Assembly (NCBI GenBank): GCA_032207245.1
Contig: CM063504.1
Location: 86,893,575-86,957,574 of the forward strand
Length of the DNA stretch: 64,000 nt
Source: Pardosa pseudoannulata
Taxonomy: Eukaryota > Arthropoda > Arachnida > Araneae > Lycosidae
Direction: 5' to 3'
Shown: positions 40,001 through 47,195 of the stretch, in pieces
Layout of the letters: every line of letters starts with the position of its first letter
How positions within the stretch are numbered: position 1 is the stretch's first letter
Program-made: the position numbers and the translations under genes
The notes under the pieces: model-generated
Databases searched by the model: none
What the model saw: the letters and a program-made list of their open reading frames with translations, nothing else
Told to the model about the DNA's origin: nothing

Positions 40001-43000
40001 TTCTAGAAAAGCAATTATAACTAGTTTTGTTTTTAATAGTTTAATTTATAAAATAAAAAAAAGTCTGAATAAAAACATATATAAGCACCTCTAAGGCAAT
40101 TTTTTTTCTATTAATTAAAATAAAGTTGCTAAAAGGGTGATAAACATAACTGTCTGGTAACACTGTTTGAGTTCCAATGGTCTGACACTGGGGACACCAC
40201 TTTCTATGCAAGTCCCATGTTACAGAAGTGTAACGCGATTGGTTATGGGAGCAGGTTGTCTGAGTGTATCTAGTCTGTATCTGGTATCAAATGTGAAACT
40301 GCTGCATAAAAAGCTAAAAATAAGTCCAATTTTAAGTTACTCTACAGTAAAATTTTAGATAAAATATTTAACAACAAAAAATATCCTTCCTCCTTACAAG
40401 TGACTGATAAATTCCCAGTGAATGGGATAGATTAAAAGTAGAATGCATATATAGGGGTCAGTAGAATGATACTATCTATGGTCCTTATCATTGACAAAGA
40501 CCATAAACAGTAGCTGATCTCTACATGGTTATGGTAATTTATTATAGAGGGATGATGAGCTTCCATTGTAGGGCTCAGTTTCAAAAGATTCTGAAGCCCT
40601 GTTTTCTCATTAAGGAGAGATGGTCTCTCCTCTCTATCCTTATCTTTTTTTTAGGATATAATAAAACCCACATCTATCCTCAGAGATAAATATATTCTGC
40701 AGTTAACAACTACACCACCATCTCAGTTTCATCTACTTCTTAAACATCTCTAAAATTACTTTGTTTCAGTTTAAATTTTCTTAACACTTTTTTTTAATTT
40801 TACTTCAAGAAAAAATATATTTAAAACCTGGCCACAAAACAAAGGTTAGGTACAAAACTACATCTTTTGCTTAAACTTACTAGCTGATACTTTAAGGCTT
40901 AAAGTGCTTCCATGCATCACCCTCTATTTGTTACACTAGGAAATATTATCCATGCATAACACTTCTGTAAATTTCTACCTCTAGATATTCAAGTAGAATA
41001 TCTGGATATTCAGTAGGGTTCTACATATTTAAAAATTCAGCAAGAAAAAGCAAATTAAAATACTATAATATTTTAAAAGTATGAAATAAAATTAAGCTAA
41101 TGTTCTGATTTGTTAAAATGGAAATTATTTAGAAAAGAAATTTATTTAGAATAAAATATAACAAACAAACAATACATACTTTCTTGTCGACGTTGAAGAT
41201 TTCCAGTTTCAAGATAAACAGGAAGTATTGTTTGTTCTAGTTTCATTAAATGCTCATCAAACGATGTTAAAATGGAACACATTCCTTTACTTAAAGAGCT
41301 GCTTTTGTCGATCTTTTCCCTTAAAAGTGCCAGACTATGGGACTCCTGAAATAAGTTTTTAATATGAGAATATCTCATTACAGAATAAAATTTTAAAATC
41401 ACAAAACACATTTAAATTGATAAAATATTTCTTTTATAAATTAAAAGCATTTGAAAAATAATAAAAAAGTGTTCTAAATTTTTTTTTTAATTCTTTCCAA
41501 ATAAAAATTGAATATTTAGTTTTTTTATGAATTAAATATGTTATTTATCTGTTTCTATACATTATTTTTAATTTTTTAAACCACAAAATTGAATGTGAGA
41601 ATGACAAAACTTATTTACCAGTGATACAAAGTTAGAAAAGAAATATAAGGAGCCCTCTAAAATGTTTAGTGTTTGGCTGAAGAACCAAGTGCCTTTTTAT
41701 AGTAATAATTAGAGCTAATTAATGTAACAAGTACAGCACGCAATAAAACATGTTATGCTTGTTATCTTAATTAGCTCTAACATATTATTTATTTACTCAA
41801 TTAATTTAGGTTATTAGGTTTTTGGTGTGTATCAAAATTTTATTTAATGTTCTTATGAAATTATTTAGACTAATGAATTTTTACTCTTTGAAATGTCATG
41901 TCTCTTACAGTATTTACTAACAAACATAATAACCTTAGCAACATATTGACATGTTACAAAGCTTAAAGTAGGGTTCAATCCTTTTATATTTCTATTTATT
42001 TTTAATTATTTATTTTTAAGGTAAAAGGAAAGAAAATATTAAACTCAGATTTTTAATTGTTTAAAACATTTCTTGTATATTTTCTGCTAATCACTTTTTT
42101 CAGACAATCACATGTTGTACATTACTGTAATCTTTAATGCTATAAAATTATTTTCTTTATTAAACATATAGTAATAAGTACACTGTATAAATCTTCAGAC
42201 CTTTATAATAAGGGCTGTGAAGATTTCTAAATTATGCAAAATTTAGAAAATTACTTTGTTTATCTTAAGCATCATCAAACTAGGTAGGTTTTGAGAAATA
42301 ATTATTATGTAAATAAAATTAAATGCTGATAAAATTAACAAATTTAATAAAATAAAAACCTGTATAAAAATGTATTTTGATTTCAATTATAGTAATTATA
42401 ATTTGCCACTGAAAATTCACATAAGTATAAAATCATTAAATGATTATTTATTTATTTATTCCTTTCTAAAATTAGGTATGGCATTGATGTTAGCAGAAAA
42501 ACAAAAATACTACAGAGAATGACATCAGTTGAATGCTGAAAAAGAGATATTATTTATTTGGCACTACAGTTTACCGTTTTCCTACACAAGGGCTGATGAA
42601 ACCAGGATCTACTACTTAAAGCTGGTTTTGACAAGGCCGTAGGCAAGGGGAGGGATTTGGGAGATCGGTCCCCCTCCGAAATTCTTAAAGACCGTTTCGT
42701 GGAAAGAAAAGAAACCATGTGGGTGGGTGTGTCATCTGCTTAGCTGAGCATAGATAACAGTGAGCTTAGAACAATGACGTTGAATAAAGGAATAGGTGCA
42801 AATTAGATTTGACATGTAAGAACAAACTGACTAGCGCTTTTGGCATCTCGTCACAATATTGTTGCACAATCAGAAGAAATTGTGAAAATTTTTGACGATA
42901 ATTTCAAATAGATCATATACTATAGTATAAAAGTAAAAATTTGAACATTTTCATTTTCTTTCAAAATTATTCTTTTTCTTTAGTTATACTTCTGTTTTAA

Positions 43001-44149
43001 AAATTTGAATTTAATACTATGTATAGTTTATATATTTTCAACATTAATTTTACTATTAAATTCATTATGTAGTTACTACATGACACATTTAAGGCTATAA
43101 ATTTGTTCATTATATCATTTTTTATTTCTTTGATATTTTAAAATCACATTGTGTTAGGATACTCATTAGGAGTATACATACATAAGAAAACCTGTAGTTT
43201 TATTGAAGTATACTTCACAAAAACAATGTCCCCCTCTGAACATAATTTCTGTCTACGGCCCTGGGTTTTGAACAGCTGTGAACATCTACACCAGTAATGG
43301 GATTTGAACCTACAGACTCCAGTGCCAGAGCAGTGTCATAAAAGAGGAAGAGAAAGAGTTTCTATAAAGGTGATGCCTAATCATGCAGAAAGAGCTTAAA
43401 AGAAATGTTAGAGATCTACACAAAGAAAATCTCACCAAAATAAAACTGGAAAGTTGTAGTATCTGCAATACCCTATGTAAATCTACAAAGTTCTAGACAA
43501 AAAAGAAAAAAAAAAACAGGAGGAAATCAAGTTTTTTGAAACAGAACTAAAGTTTTGATAATATTTCTAACAACTCTGATGAAACCTTAGACTGTTTAAT
43601 TTTCCACTGCAAACAATAAAACAATTTAGCTATCCTTCGATTATCTAAAACCGCTATTTGAGTCTTTAGAATACTGAAAAGTTTTGAAAAATGTTTACAA
43701 TACTATTTCTAAGATAGCTCAACAAAAATGAAAAATAAAATAATGCATTTAGTTCCCCCCTAAATTAGTTTTAAGAAAGTACCATGCAAATACTTCCTAT
43801 GATCTTAGTATTTAAAACAAACAAACAAAAAAAAAGTGATCTCACTTTCTTAATCTCAGTTAATGATATCGCAAAAATATGAAAAACCTATTAAAATCAC
43901 TTTAATATGAATTTAAAATCATTATTGATTTTGAAACACTCATTTCATATAAAGCTAAAAAAATTCCTTCTTGAATTAAAACAGCTTTAGTAGACAAGTA
44001 CAATATAAAGAGGTAATATATCAATAGAAAGCAGAAGCAAATGGGTGGAAAGAAAAAAAGTAAAATGAGAGAATGGTTCTTCCCATTTTTTAAGAACACA
44101 AACACACCTTTTCCAACTTTAAACCAGGATCTTCCATATTTATAGTCAT
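15135..44149 (-). CDS. Exoc7: Exocyst complex component 7 (Exo70), complete gene, 21 coding exons
   Basis: Splicing 21 exons in a consistent phase gives 2,082 nt, that is 693 residues plus TAA, close to the 650-735 residues of animal Exo70. All junctions are GT-AG. Exo70 is a rod-like exocyst subunit that tethers secretory vesicles to PI(4,5)P2 at the plasma membrane and binds Rho-type GTPases. Visible landmarks are the N-terminal coiled-coil region (MKLEQTILPV, residues ~50-60), the segment FRNLLFRHSKP (~145-155), the conserved core stretches PILRHL and MPKDGTVHQLTSN, and the C-terminal basic patch FTKNIDKYIKY, which corresponds to the phosphoinositide-binding end of the family. The start is the first ATG (44,149); a second in-frame ATG follows at codon 5. 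The gene lies head-to-head with the cytidylyltransferase gene. Introns total about 27 kb and hold most of the transposons listed here. No disabling change was seen. Confidence 0.97.
15372..15545 (+). repeat. Dispersed repeat D, copy 1
   Basis: GTCAGGGTTATTAAGGTTCC, CAAATGAAAGATTATATTTA, ATAAAACAAATA-CA and CATAGACTAATGGAAAAAT recur in the same order at 46,781-47,010. Within Exoc7 intron 20. Minus-strand ORFs here are spurious. Confidence 0.55.
16424..17229 (+). mobile_element. Internally deleted Tc1-type transposon in Exoc7 intron 20
   Basis: Ends TACACACTGAAGAGCCAAA and (reverse complement) TACATAGAAGAGCAAA form the inverted repeats of a widespread arthropod Tc1-like family. The element is about 0.8 kb, so several hundred bases of the N-terminal coding part are missing. 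Confidence 0.75.
16572..17200 (+). pseudogene. Tc1-like transposase pseudogene, internal deletion
   Basis: ATG GCA GGT TAT opens as in intact relatives but stops after nine codons. Sequence then resumes with SDESHFKMHQADGHVQVWRQ (first catalytic Asp in SDES), a frameshifted GGGSVMVW-like block, QDNVIPQMSRIATKGLQEHS (second Asp) and SPDMNIIEHI-like sequence in shifting frames. Minus-strand ORFs over this segment are spurious. Confidence 0.78.
17622..17797 (-). CDS. Exoc7: Exoc7 coding exon 20 of 21
   Basis: Residues 602-660, with LRDKDKQNIKDKFAGFNKEM and the conserved TQKAYAVPD-x-E-L-R, matching LRDKERQIIKERFKGFN and IQKAWAIPDTEQR. Donor GTAAGT. Confidence 0.97.
18630..19140 (+). repeat. Dispersed repeat F, copy 1
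   Basis: GAGGTGCACAACTA, CATTCTATGGCTAATTA, CAGATATCACA-AGAATCTAG and GATAGTCAAAATGG appear in opposite orientation at 54,170-54,560. A TTGTATGTACATACAAATG-like motif occurs twice inside. Confidence 0.45.
19239..19338 (-). CDS. Exoc7: Exoc7 coding exon 19 of 21
   Basis: Residues 568-601, beginning WSRVLHYVME, which corresponds to SWLKVTDYIAE. Acceptor TTTCAG, donor GTGATA. Confidence 0.92.
19471..20000 (+). repeat. Local direct duplication of about 100 bp
   Basis: 19,471-19,570 and 19,902-20,000 are nearly identical (ACATCCCAAATTAGCTA, AATAACAACTTCATACTTTT, AAACAGTTTTACTATT), offset by 431 bp, in Exoc7 intron 17-18 territory. The few differences indicate a fairly recent local copy. Confidence 0.75.
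20872..20967 (-). CDS. Exoc7: Exoc7 coding exon 18 of 21
   Basis: Residues 536-568, including NYSDQIRDQKRVYSQ, aligned with SYREHIEQQIQTYQR. Acceptor TTTTAG, donor GTAATT. Confidence 0.93.
22183..22742 (+). repeat. Dispersed repeat C, copy 1, with about 400 bp of extra sequence
   Basis: Left part (CCAATCTCTG-TTTTGAGACCAAGG-CC, ATGGTCAACCTTA, GAGCCCC) and right part (CCCAAATGTTTAGTTTCTAAGCATG, TTGATCCTCAG) match the copy at 52,628-52,795, where they are contiguous. About 22,280-22,675 is therefore an insertion here or a deletion there. The ORF at 22,311 lies in this extra segment and has no recognised family. Confidence 0.55.
23485..23605 (-). CDS. Exoc7: Exoc7 coding exon 17 of 21
   Basis: Residues 496-536, including YSDVYLRAIFRMNNLHYIIK, equivalent to YEDPALSAIFLHNNYNYILK. 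Donor GTTTGT. Confidence 0.95.
24156..24279 (-). CDS. Exoc7: Exoc7 coding exon 16 of 21
   Basis: Residues 455-496, with AIMLLEQLQDFQDVLGSVLA, matching AILFLQQLLDFQETAGAMLA. Acceptor CTAG, donor GTAAGT. Confidence 0.96.
25259..25354 (-). CDS. Exoc7: Exoc7 coding exon 15 of 21
   Basis: Residues 423-454, including MPKDGTVHQLTSN, the most conserved motif of animal Exo70 (MPKDGTVHELTSN). Donor GTATGT. Confidence 0.98.
25611..25670 (-). CDS. Exoc7: Exoc7 coding exon 14 of 21
   Basis: Residues 403-422 (a 60-nt exon), corresponding to the KNKLPGLITSMET region of the family. Acceptor TTTTAG, donor GTAAGT. Confidence 0.92.
25761..25880 (-). CDS. Exoc7: Exoc7 coding exon 13 of 21
   Basis: Residues 363-402, with RHEFSAALNLFPILRHL, matching RHDFSTVLTVFPILRHL almost residue for residue. 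Donor GTATGC. Confidence 0.97.
26330..26434 (-). CDS. Exoc7: Exoc7 coding exon 12 of 21
   Basis: Residues 328-362, including IIPEKSKKIVFEKVV, aligned with IIPEHHQKKTFDSLI. Donor GTATGC. Multiple of three. Confidence 0.94.
27031..27137 (-). CDS. Exoc7: Exoc7 coding exon 11 of 21
   Basis: Residues 292-327, with IMAFMTSVSGLLKLMQ, equivalent to the AYIHCVSAFVKLAQSE helix that opens the Exo70 domain. Acceptor TTTAG, donor GTACAT. Confidence 0.92.
27254..27318 (-). CDS. Exoc7: Exoc7 coding exon 10 of 21
   Basis: Residues 270-292 (MFVKKATAVIAKYSPTVESA region), the end of the linker before the C-terminal helical rod. Acceptor AAAG, donor GTAAAA. Support comes mainly from phase and from the uninterrupted frame. 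Confidence 0.82.
28306..28520 (-). mobile_element. Two nested SINE copies
   Basis: A truncated copy (28,321-28,388) sits inside the tail of a second copy (28,391-28,520). GATTTGTTGGTTTGG occurs at 28,306-28,320 and 28,389-28,403, consistent with a target duplication made inside the older tail. The older copy breaks off after its B box into unrelated, GC-richer sequence (28,520-28,920). All lie in Exoc7 intron 9. Confidence 0.65.
29040..29143 (-). mobile_element. SINE fragment (tRNA-like half)
   Basis: Matches the head end of the SINE: GACATGCCAT, TAGAACCCATGAACTCTGGTAC and CAGTGTCCTACCCATTC-like sequence. The body and tail are missing. Confidence 0.5.
29150..29520 (+). pseudogene. mariner-type transposase fragment
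   Basis: WVFKDDPKITIV, then after a frameshift SNWYTSKCLIDIFQE, LLFYYDNALSHIARFT (mariner HHDNASSH-x-A, second catalytic Asp) and, in a third frame, PYSSDLVISDF (mariner PYSPDLAPCDF, third Asp). This is the C-terminal half of a mariner transposase, broken by at least two frameshifts. It lies between two SINEs in Exoc7 intron 9. No inverted repeats were found. Confidence 0.78.
29651..29822 (-). mobile_element. tRNA-derived SINE, full length, with 12-bp target-site duplication
   Basis: A near-complete copy with GGTTTGG tail repeats, intact CpGs and GGCCGAATGGTTAGGG head in minus orientation. CTACTTTAATGA is duplicated at 29,639-29,650 and 29,823-29,834. Inserted in Exoc7 intron 9. Confidence 0.88.
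31523..31587 (-). CDS. Exoc7: Exoc7 coding exon 9 of 21
   Basis: Residues 249-270: a basic, proline-containing linker (GSRRSIAKESTPRRPPKSIQ), similar in character to the KRKDTPTKKP linker of vertebrate Exo70. Donor GTAAGT. The following intron is 4.2 kb and holds the SINE cluster and a mariner remnant. Confidence 0.86.
31669..31738 (-). CDS. Exoc7: Exoc7 coding exon 8 of 21
   Basis: Residues 225-248: LKDHL followed by a Ser/Asn-rich linker. It is the variable region that is alternatively spliced in vertebrates. Acceptor TTACAG, donor GTAATT. Confidence 0.88.
32053..32170 (-). CDS. Exoc7: Exoc7 coding exon 7 of 21
   Basis: Residues 186-225, with ISYWLQAHG and FVNVYSSIRSNVLTRSIQ, aligning with ISRWLVEYG and FMNVYYQIRSSQLDRSI of vertebrates. 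Acceptor TTTCAG, donor GTATGA. Confidence 0.95.
33097..33135 (-). CDS. Exoc7: Exoc7 coding exon 6 of 21 (39-nt microexon)
   Basis: Residues 173-186 (EMPSDEAKLEYLPG region). It corresponds to the acidic linker ending in the conserved L-E-x-L-P. Donor GTAAGA. It is short but required to keep phase between exons 5 and 7. Confidence 0.9.
33855..33972 (-). CDS. Exoc7: Exoc7 coding exon 5 of 21
   Basis: Residues 134-173, with FRNLLFRHSKPIPP and TILDMLGMDE, one of the clearest Exo70 signatures. Donor GTTAGT. Confidence 0.96.
34293..34317. repeat. Poly-T tract
   Basis: About 25 T in Exoc7 intron 4. Similar tracts occur at 29,973-29,993 and 37,991-38,011 in other Exoc7 introns. Confidence 0.9.
34632..34662. 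repeat. (CA)n-(TA)n microsatellite
   Basis: Short compound dinucleotide repeat in the Exoc7 intron between exons 4 and 5. Confidence 0.85.
34715..34820 (-). CDS. Exoc7: Exoc7 coding exon 4 of 21
   Basis: Residues 98-133, continuing GPSGCLDLYLECLKKV and ending in the CPELDEL segment that matches the SPELNKV region of other animals. Acceptor TGTAG, donor GTAGAT. Confidence 0.94.
35430..36010 (+). mobile_element. CpG-retaining island in Exoc7 intron 3, candidate LTR-like insertion
   Basis: About ten CpGs in 580 bp of an otherwise CpG-poor intron, with AATAAA (about 35,685) followed by AACTTGTGCCTTTCTCTT, as in the R/U5 part of an LTR. The overlapping ORF starting at 35,722 shows no recognised domain. 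Neither LTR ends nor duplications were identified, so the class is uncertain. Confidence 0.25.
36790..37035 (+). repeat. Dispersed repeat B, copy 2, ending in (AT)n
   Basis: Homologous to 2,880-3,130 in the same orientation: ACAGCTGGAAAATGTAGCCA, CAAATTAGGTATGAAAGA, then an (AT)n tract at about 37,003-37,034. Sits in Exoc7 intron 3. Confidence 0.6.
37252..37336 (-). CDS. Exoc7: Exoc7 coding exon 3 of 21
   Basis: Residues 70-98, including RLDYVIQYYKV, equivalent to the conserved LDHVISYYHV of vertebrate Exo70, and the start of the R-D-G-P motif. Donor GTAAGT. Confidence 0.95.
37785..37821. repeat. 13-bp perfect inverted repeat, 11-nt loop
   Basis: ATGAAATAAAATA and its complement at 37,809-37,821, in Exoc7 intron 2. 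Confidence 0.75.
39768..39826. repeat. 25-bp perfect inverted repeat, 9-nt loop
   Basis: The arm at 39,768-39,792 begins ATTGAATATCAATTATA and its exact complement fills 39,802-39,826. In Exoc7 intron 2, AT-only apart from a few G/C. Confidence 0.85.
41180..41345 (-). CDS. Exoc7: Exoc7 coding exon 2 of 21
   Basis: Residues 15-70, with the strongly conserved SILTSF and LMKLEQTILPV of the Exo70 N-terminal coiled coil. Acceptor TTTCAG, donor GTATGT. The exon ends after the first base of codon 70. Confidence 0.95.
41709..41780. repeat. 72-nt imperfect hairpin (21 of 23 paired, 26-nt loop)
   Basis: Arms 41,709-41,731 (TTAGAGCTAATTAATG...) and 41,758-41,780 (...TTAATTAGCTCTAA) pair except at two positions, and the flanks can extend the stem imperfectly. 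In Exoc7 intron 1. It could be a precursor-like hairpin or a tiny MITE. Confidence 0.75.
42553..43345 (-). mobile_element. SINE copy split by a hAT-type insertion
   Basis: SINE body sequence runs from about 42,553 to 42,631 and resumes at 43,264, ending near 43,345 (GGGATTTGAACCTACAGACT B-box half). The two halves join exactly across the 632-bp element described separately. Located in Exoc7 intron 1. Confidence 0.8.
42632..43263. mobile_element. Non-autonomous hAT-type DNA transposon (632 bp)
   Basis: Starts CAAGGCCGTAGGCA and ends TGTCTACGGCCCTG: inverted repeats matching at 12 of 14 positions, of the CAGGGCCGTAG type known from hAT elements. It is flanked by a perfect 8-bp duplication GGTTTTGA (42,624-42,631 and 43,264-43,271), the hAT target-site length. 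No transposase ORF. Its CpG content is higher than the surrounding intron, which suggests recent insertion. Confidence 0.85.
44108..44149 (-). CDS. Exoc7: Exoc7 coding exon 1 of 21
   Basis: Residues 1-14 (MTINMEDPGLKLEK), phase 0 at the donor GTGTGT. The Met at position 5 is an alternative start. The family N-terminus is variable here, so the exact start rests on the open frame and the donor. Confidence 0.85.
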
Positions 44150-44479
44150 TAGAACTAATTTAAAATTAAACTGGAACTGAATAAAATGTGTTATAACATT
44201 ATTTTACTATTTAAAAGTCACGTGTAGTCATAATAAACATATAGTCCCTTTAAATTCTACTCAAAACATTGCATGACTTAAAAAAAGAAATAAAAATTGG
44301 AATCGCGATTTTGATATGTTGCCAAATTTTGATTGTCCTCTACAGAAATATTTTGACATATTTGGACTCTGGTGTTTTACTATGAAGAATACCTATTTCG
44401 TTAAAGTATACCTTTAAATAATTATAAAGATTGCGTTTTCGGTGTATGTACAATTTTAAACTTTCAATTCTTCTTTGAA

Positions 44480-44575
44480 AATAATAGCACTATTATTATT
44501 ACTATTATTATTATTATTGTTATTTTTTCGCAACACGTGACAACTTGACGACGCAAATGTTTTTCGTCCACATAT
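44480..44575 (+). other. Candidate noncoding first exon of Pcyt1
   Basis: The only strong donor (GTAAGT at 44,576-44,581) in the CpG-rich stretch upstream of the first Pcyt1 coding exon. The coding exon at 49,047 begins with an acceptor and 30 nt of 5' UTR, so at least one upstream noncoding exon must exist. The left boundary given is a guess. Confidence 0.4.
44534..44539. promoter_or_regulatory. E-box CACGTG in the shared promoter interval
   Basis: A perfect palindromic CACGTG followed by AC, the core bound by bHLH-zip factors (Myc/Max, USF, MITF/TFE, SREBP-like). It sits in the CpG-richest part of the divergent interval. Binding is inferred from the motif only. Confidence 0.4.
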
Positions 44576-44814
44576 GTAAGTTTTCGAAAACCTCGTATCA
44601 ATGGTTCAAGGTACGGTTTTTATTGTGTATAAAGGTTCATTTAAGTTCTAGTCATTAATGTATTTAAGAATTCATCATTTATTTAAGAAATAACGAAGTT
44701 AATTGATGGTCTGCACCTTTTAGTTATTATATTTTCAATGATTTAATTACGAACTTCAGCTATTTTTTAATGGAATTGACATCTTGCTCTGCTTTAGATT
44801 CACAAGTTATTGCA

Positions 44815-45930
44815 GTTTTTAATGAAAGATAGTGTTTATTTTGCGTAGGCATTCCTCATTGATAAAAAAGTATGCCCTTTCGTATGATTGGTCTGTGGAG
44901 GAAAATAACTGATAGTATCGTTAATTGATGATCTTAAGTTATCTGATTAGGTTCTTTCTACTTTTCTAGTATTGGCGATTGTAACTTTTGATTTATAGAC
45001 CGTTAAAATTTTACGACTTTGGTAAATTTTCTTAAGAAGGAAAAGCATAATTTTTATACATAGCTGTCATTAATTTATTGAAAATTATTTTATCCTTAAA
45101 GGTATTGTGAAATGGATATATTATTCTAAATTTTCTTCATTGAAAAGATGTCTCATTAAAATACAATTGAATTGTTCATTTGTTTACAAATCATTATATT
45201 CAAGTATATTTTAAGTCTCTTGGTTTATTAAAAGCTTAATTTAGTTATTGTTTATATTGATCCTAAGTTTATTCATGAAGATGGATATTAATGTATTATA
45301 AAATTTATTGTGTGCCTCTTGCATACCTTCATTTTTGCCCTAGTTATTTTGTAAATAATTATATAGTTTTCACACCCTTCTAGAATGTATATTCTGGTTC
45401 TTAGATGAATGTTCTTCGGTCTTTCACTAAATAACCTCTTCATATAATTATACTAGTATTATTAAATTAGCATAAAAACATTAAGGTCTTTAAAAACTTA
45501 TAAGATTTTTGAAATCAGAAGCAGCTAGTAGAAAATCTTTAGTTTGTTTAAACTACATTTGCTAACCCCTCCCCTAAAAAAAAAATGTAATCAAAAGCTC
45601 TTTGGAAAAAAATCATGTAGTTTACTAAAATTGTGTTGATCATATTTTTGCATTATTCTTATCTTTTACTCTATATCCTTATTGATATATACATATGATT
45701 TTAATATATGTAAGTGAAATTGACGTTTCTCTGTGGTAGAAATGTATTTTATTGTTGTTGATAGTGAAAGATACTGTTTACCTTGTATACACATGCTTCA
45801 GTGCTAAAATTGTGCCCTTTTGTATTACTGCCTGTGGAGGAGAATGTTCAATATTATTATGAACTGATGACTTCAAAATATTTGGAGGCTCTCTCATATT
45901 ATAATAAAGAAATAGTACTCCTTGTTGAGT
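44815..45930 (+). repeat. Diverged direct repeat of about 170 bp in the first Pcyt1 intron
   Basis: 44,815-44,990 and 45,755-45,930 share AGTGTTTATTTTG/ACTGTTTACCTTG, TGCCCTTTCGTATGATT/TGCCCTTTTGTATTACT, CTGTGGAGGA and GATGA-CTTAA blocks in the same order, about 940 bp apart. Confidence 0.5.
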
Positions 45931-46521
45931 ACCCTGACAATATGTACAAATTAATGTAATGTGAAAAACTGCTGTGTTTTAATATAAAATGGTTAATAGT
46001 CTATATAAATAAATCTAGTCGATTTTTGTTTTCAAATTTGATGAATAGTCAAATTCCGCAGTCTGATATAAATAAGTAATATATTTAAAATTGTTAAACA
46101 TCTGTTGAAAGAATAGAATTTACCTTATTTTTAAACTTTCTATTTAGATTGAATGTATTTTATCATTCTAGTTTTTATGAGTACTCAGTAGTTGCTCTAT
46201 GTTAGAAAAATTTAGAGCAAAATATGAATTACCACAGTTGGATAAAAGTATAATTTTAAAGATCCTTTCCAAGATGATAATTGTATTCTTTCTCTCTTTT
46301 TTTTAAGTAACTAAATTAAAAATATCTACAATTATATTAGGCATGTTATTAACTTTTTTTAAAAAAATTACAAGTTCTTCATGCTTACTTATTTAGATGA
46401 ACCATTTGTTTGATGTGAAAATATGTGAAAAAGCCAGTTAATACCAATCCTTGAAAACTTTTGCTTCATTTCTAATATTATCTCCTCACATTAAATTATT
46501 TCAGTTTAAAAAGCTCTGGTA

Positions 46522-46690
46522 GACATGAAGATTTTTAAATATAAATATCTTGTTTAGAAATCCTTAACTTTATACTATTTTATACTGATGTATTTTAAAA
46601 AATCAGGGTAATTATGAAGATTTTTAAACAAATCTCTTGCCTAGAAATCCCAAACTTTATGCAATTTTTTTTGTACTCTATACTTTAGAT
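46522..46690 (+). repeat. Tandem duplication of about 90 bp
   Basis: ATGAAGATTTTTAAATATAA...TTTAGAAATCCTTAACTTTATACTATTTTATACT is followed about 90 bp later by a diverged second copy (ATGAAGATTTTTAAACAAAT...CTAGAAATCCCAAACTTTATGCA). Confidence 0.5.
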
Positions 46691-46701
46691 AGTAACAAAA
46701 A

Positions 46702-46702
<1 letters not shown>

Positions 46703-46747
<45 letters not shown>

Positions 46748-46756
46748 CACACACAC
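46703..46756. repeat. (TA)n microsatellite with CA extension
   Basis: About 20 TA units followed by ACACACACACGTGC, directly before dispersed repeat D. Confidence 0.9.
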
Positions 46757-46780
46757 GTGCATATATACTAGCCACTTCAT

Positions 46781-47010
46781 ACCCAGTTTTCAGCCTGGGT
46801 GATTAAGATTCCCAAATAAAGGTTATATTTATTTAAAAATATTTTTAGATTATATCAGACTTACAATATAAGTAATTTGAAAGGCAAAGTAGCCCCCTTA
46901 TAAAACAAATAGTACATTCATTTAAATATAATTTTCATCATGAACTTAAATATAATCTAGGGAAAGCATTATATTTAGCAATTTATTCTTGCATAGCCTA
47001 ATAGAAAAAT
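46781..47010 (+). repeat. Dispersed repeat D, copy 2
   Basis: CAGCCTGGGTGATTAAGATT, CCCAAATAAAGGTTATATTT, ATAAAACAAATAGTACATTC and CATAGCCTAATAGAAAAAT correspond to the copy at 15,372. Follows a (TA)n/(CA)n tract. In the first Pcyt1 intron. Confidence 0.55.
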
Positions 47011-47104
47011 GCATAAGATTTTACCAATTTATGACCATTGGAGAATTGCTCATGCTAGTTTTTTGGTATTACACACACACACACATATATATATATAAAA
47101 TCTT

Positions 47105-47195
47105 ATATTTCCTAATATACGCCCATCCGTATATAAGCAGAGTGCAATTTTTCTTCAAAACGTTACTCATATATAAGCTGAAATAATGTTTAAAT
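47105..47195 (+). repeat. Dispersed repeat E, copy 1
   Basis: ATACGCCCATCCGTATATAA, GCAGAGTGCAATTTTT and CTCATATATAAGCTGAAATA recur in diverged form at 52,325-52,425. Confidence 0.5.

Larger units (their letters stand above)
44150..44575. promoter_or_regulatory. Head-to-head intergenic interval, probable bidirectional promoter
   Basis: Only about 430 bp separate the Exoc7 start codon from a consensus donor (GTAAGT, 44,576) that would end a noncoding Pcyt1 exon. The interval has a short run of CpGs around 44,525-44,590, in contrast to its CpG-poor flanks, and a palindromic E-box CACGTG at 44,534-44,539. A TTA trinucleotide run lies at about 44,490-44,520. The transcription start sites themselves cannot be read. 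Confidence 0.6.
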
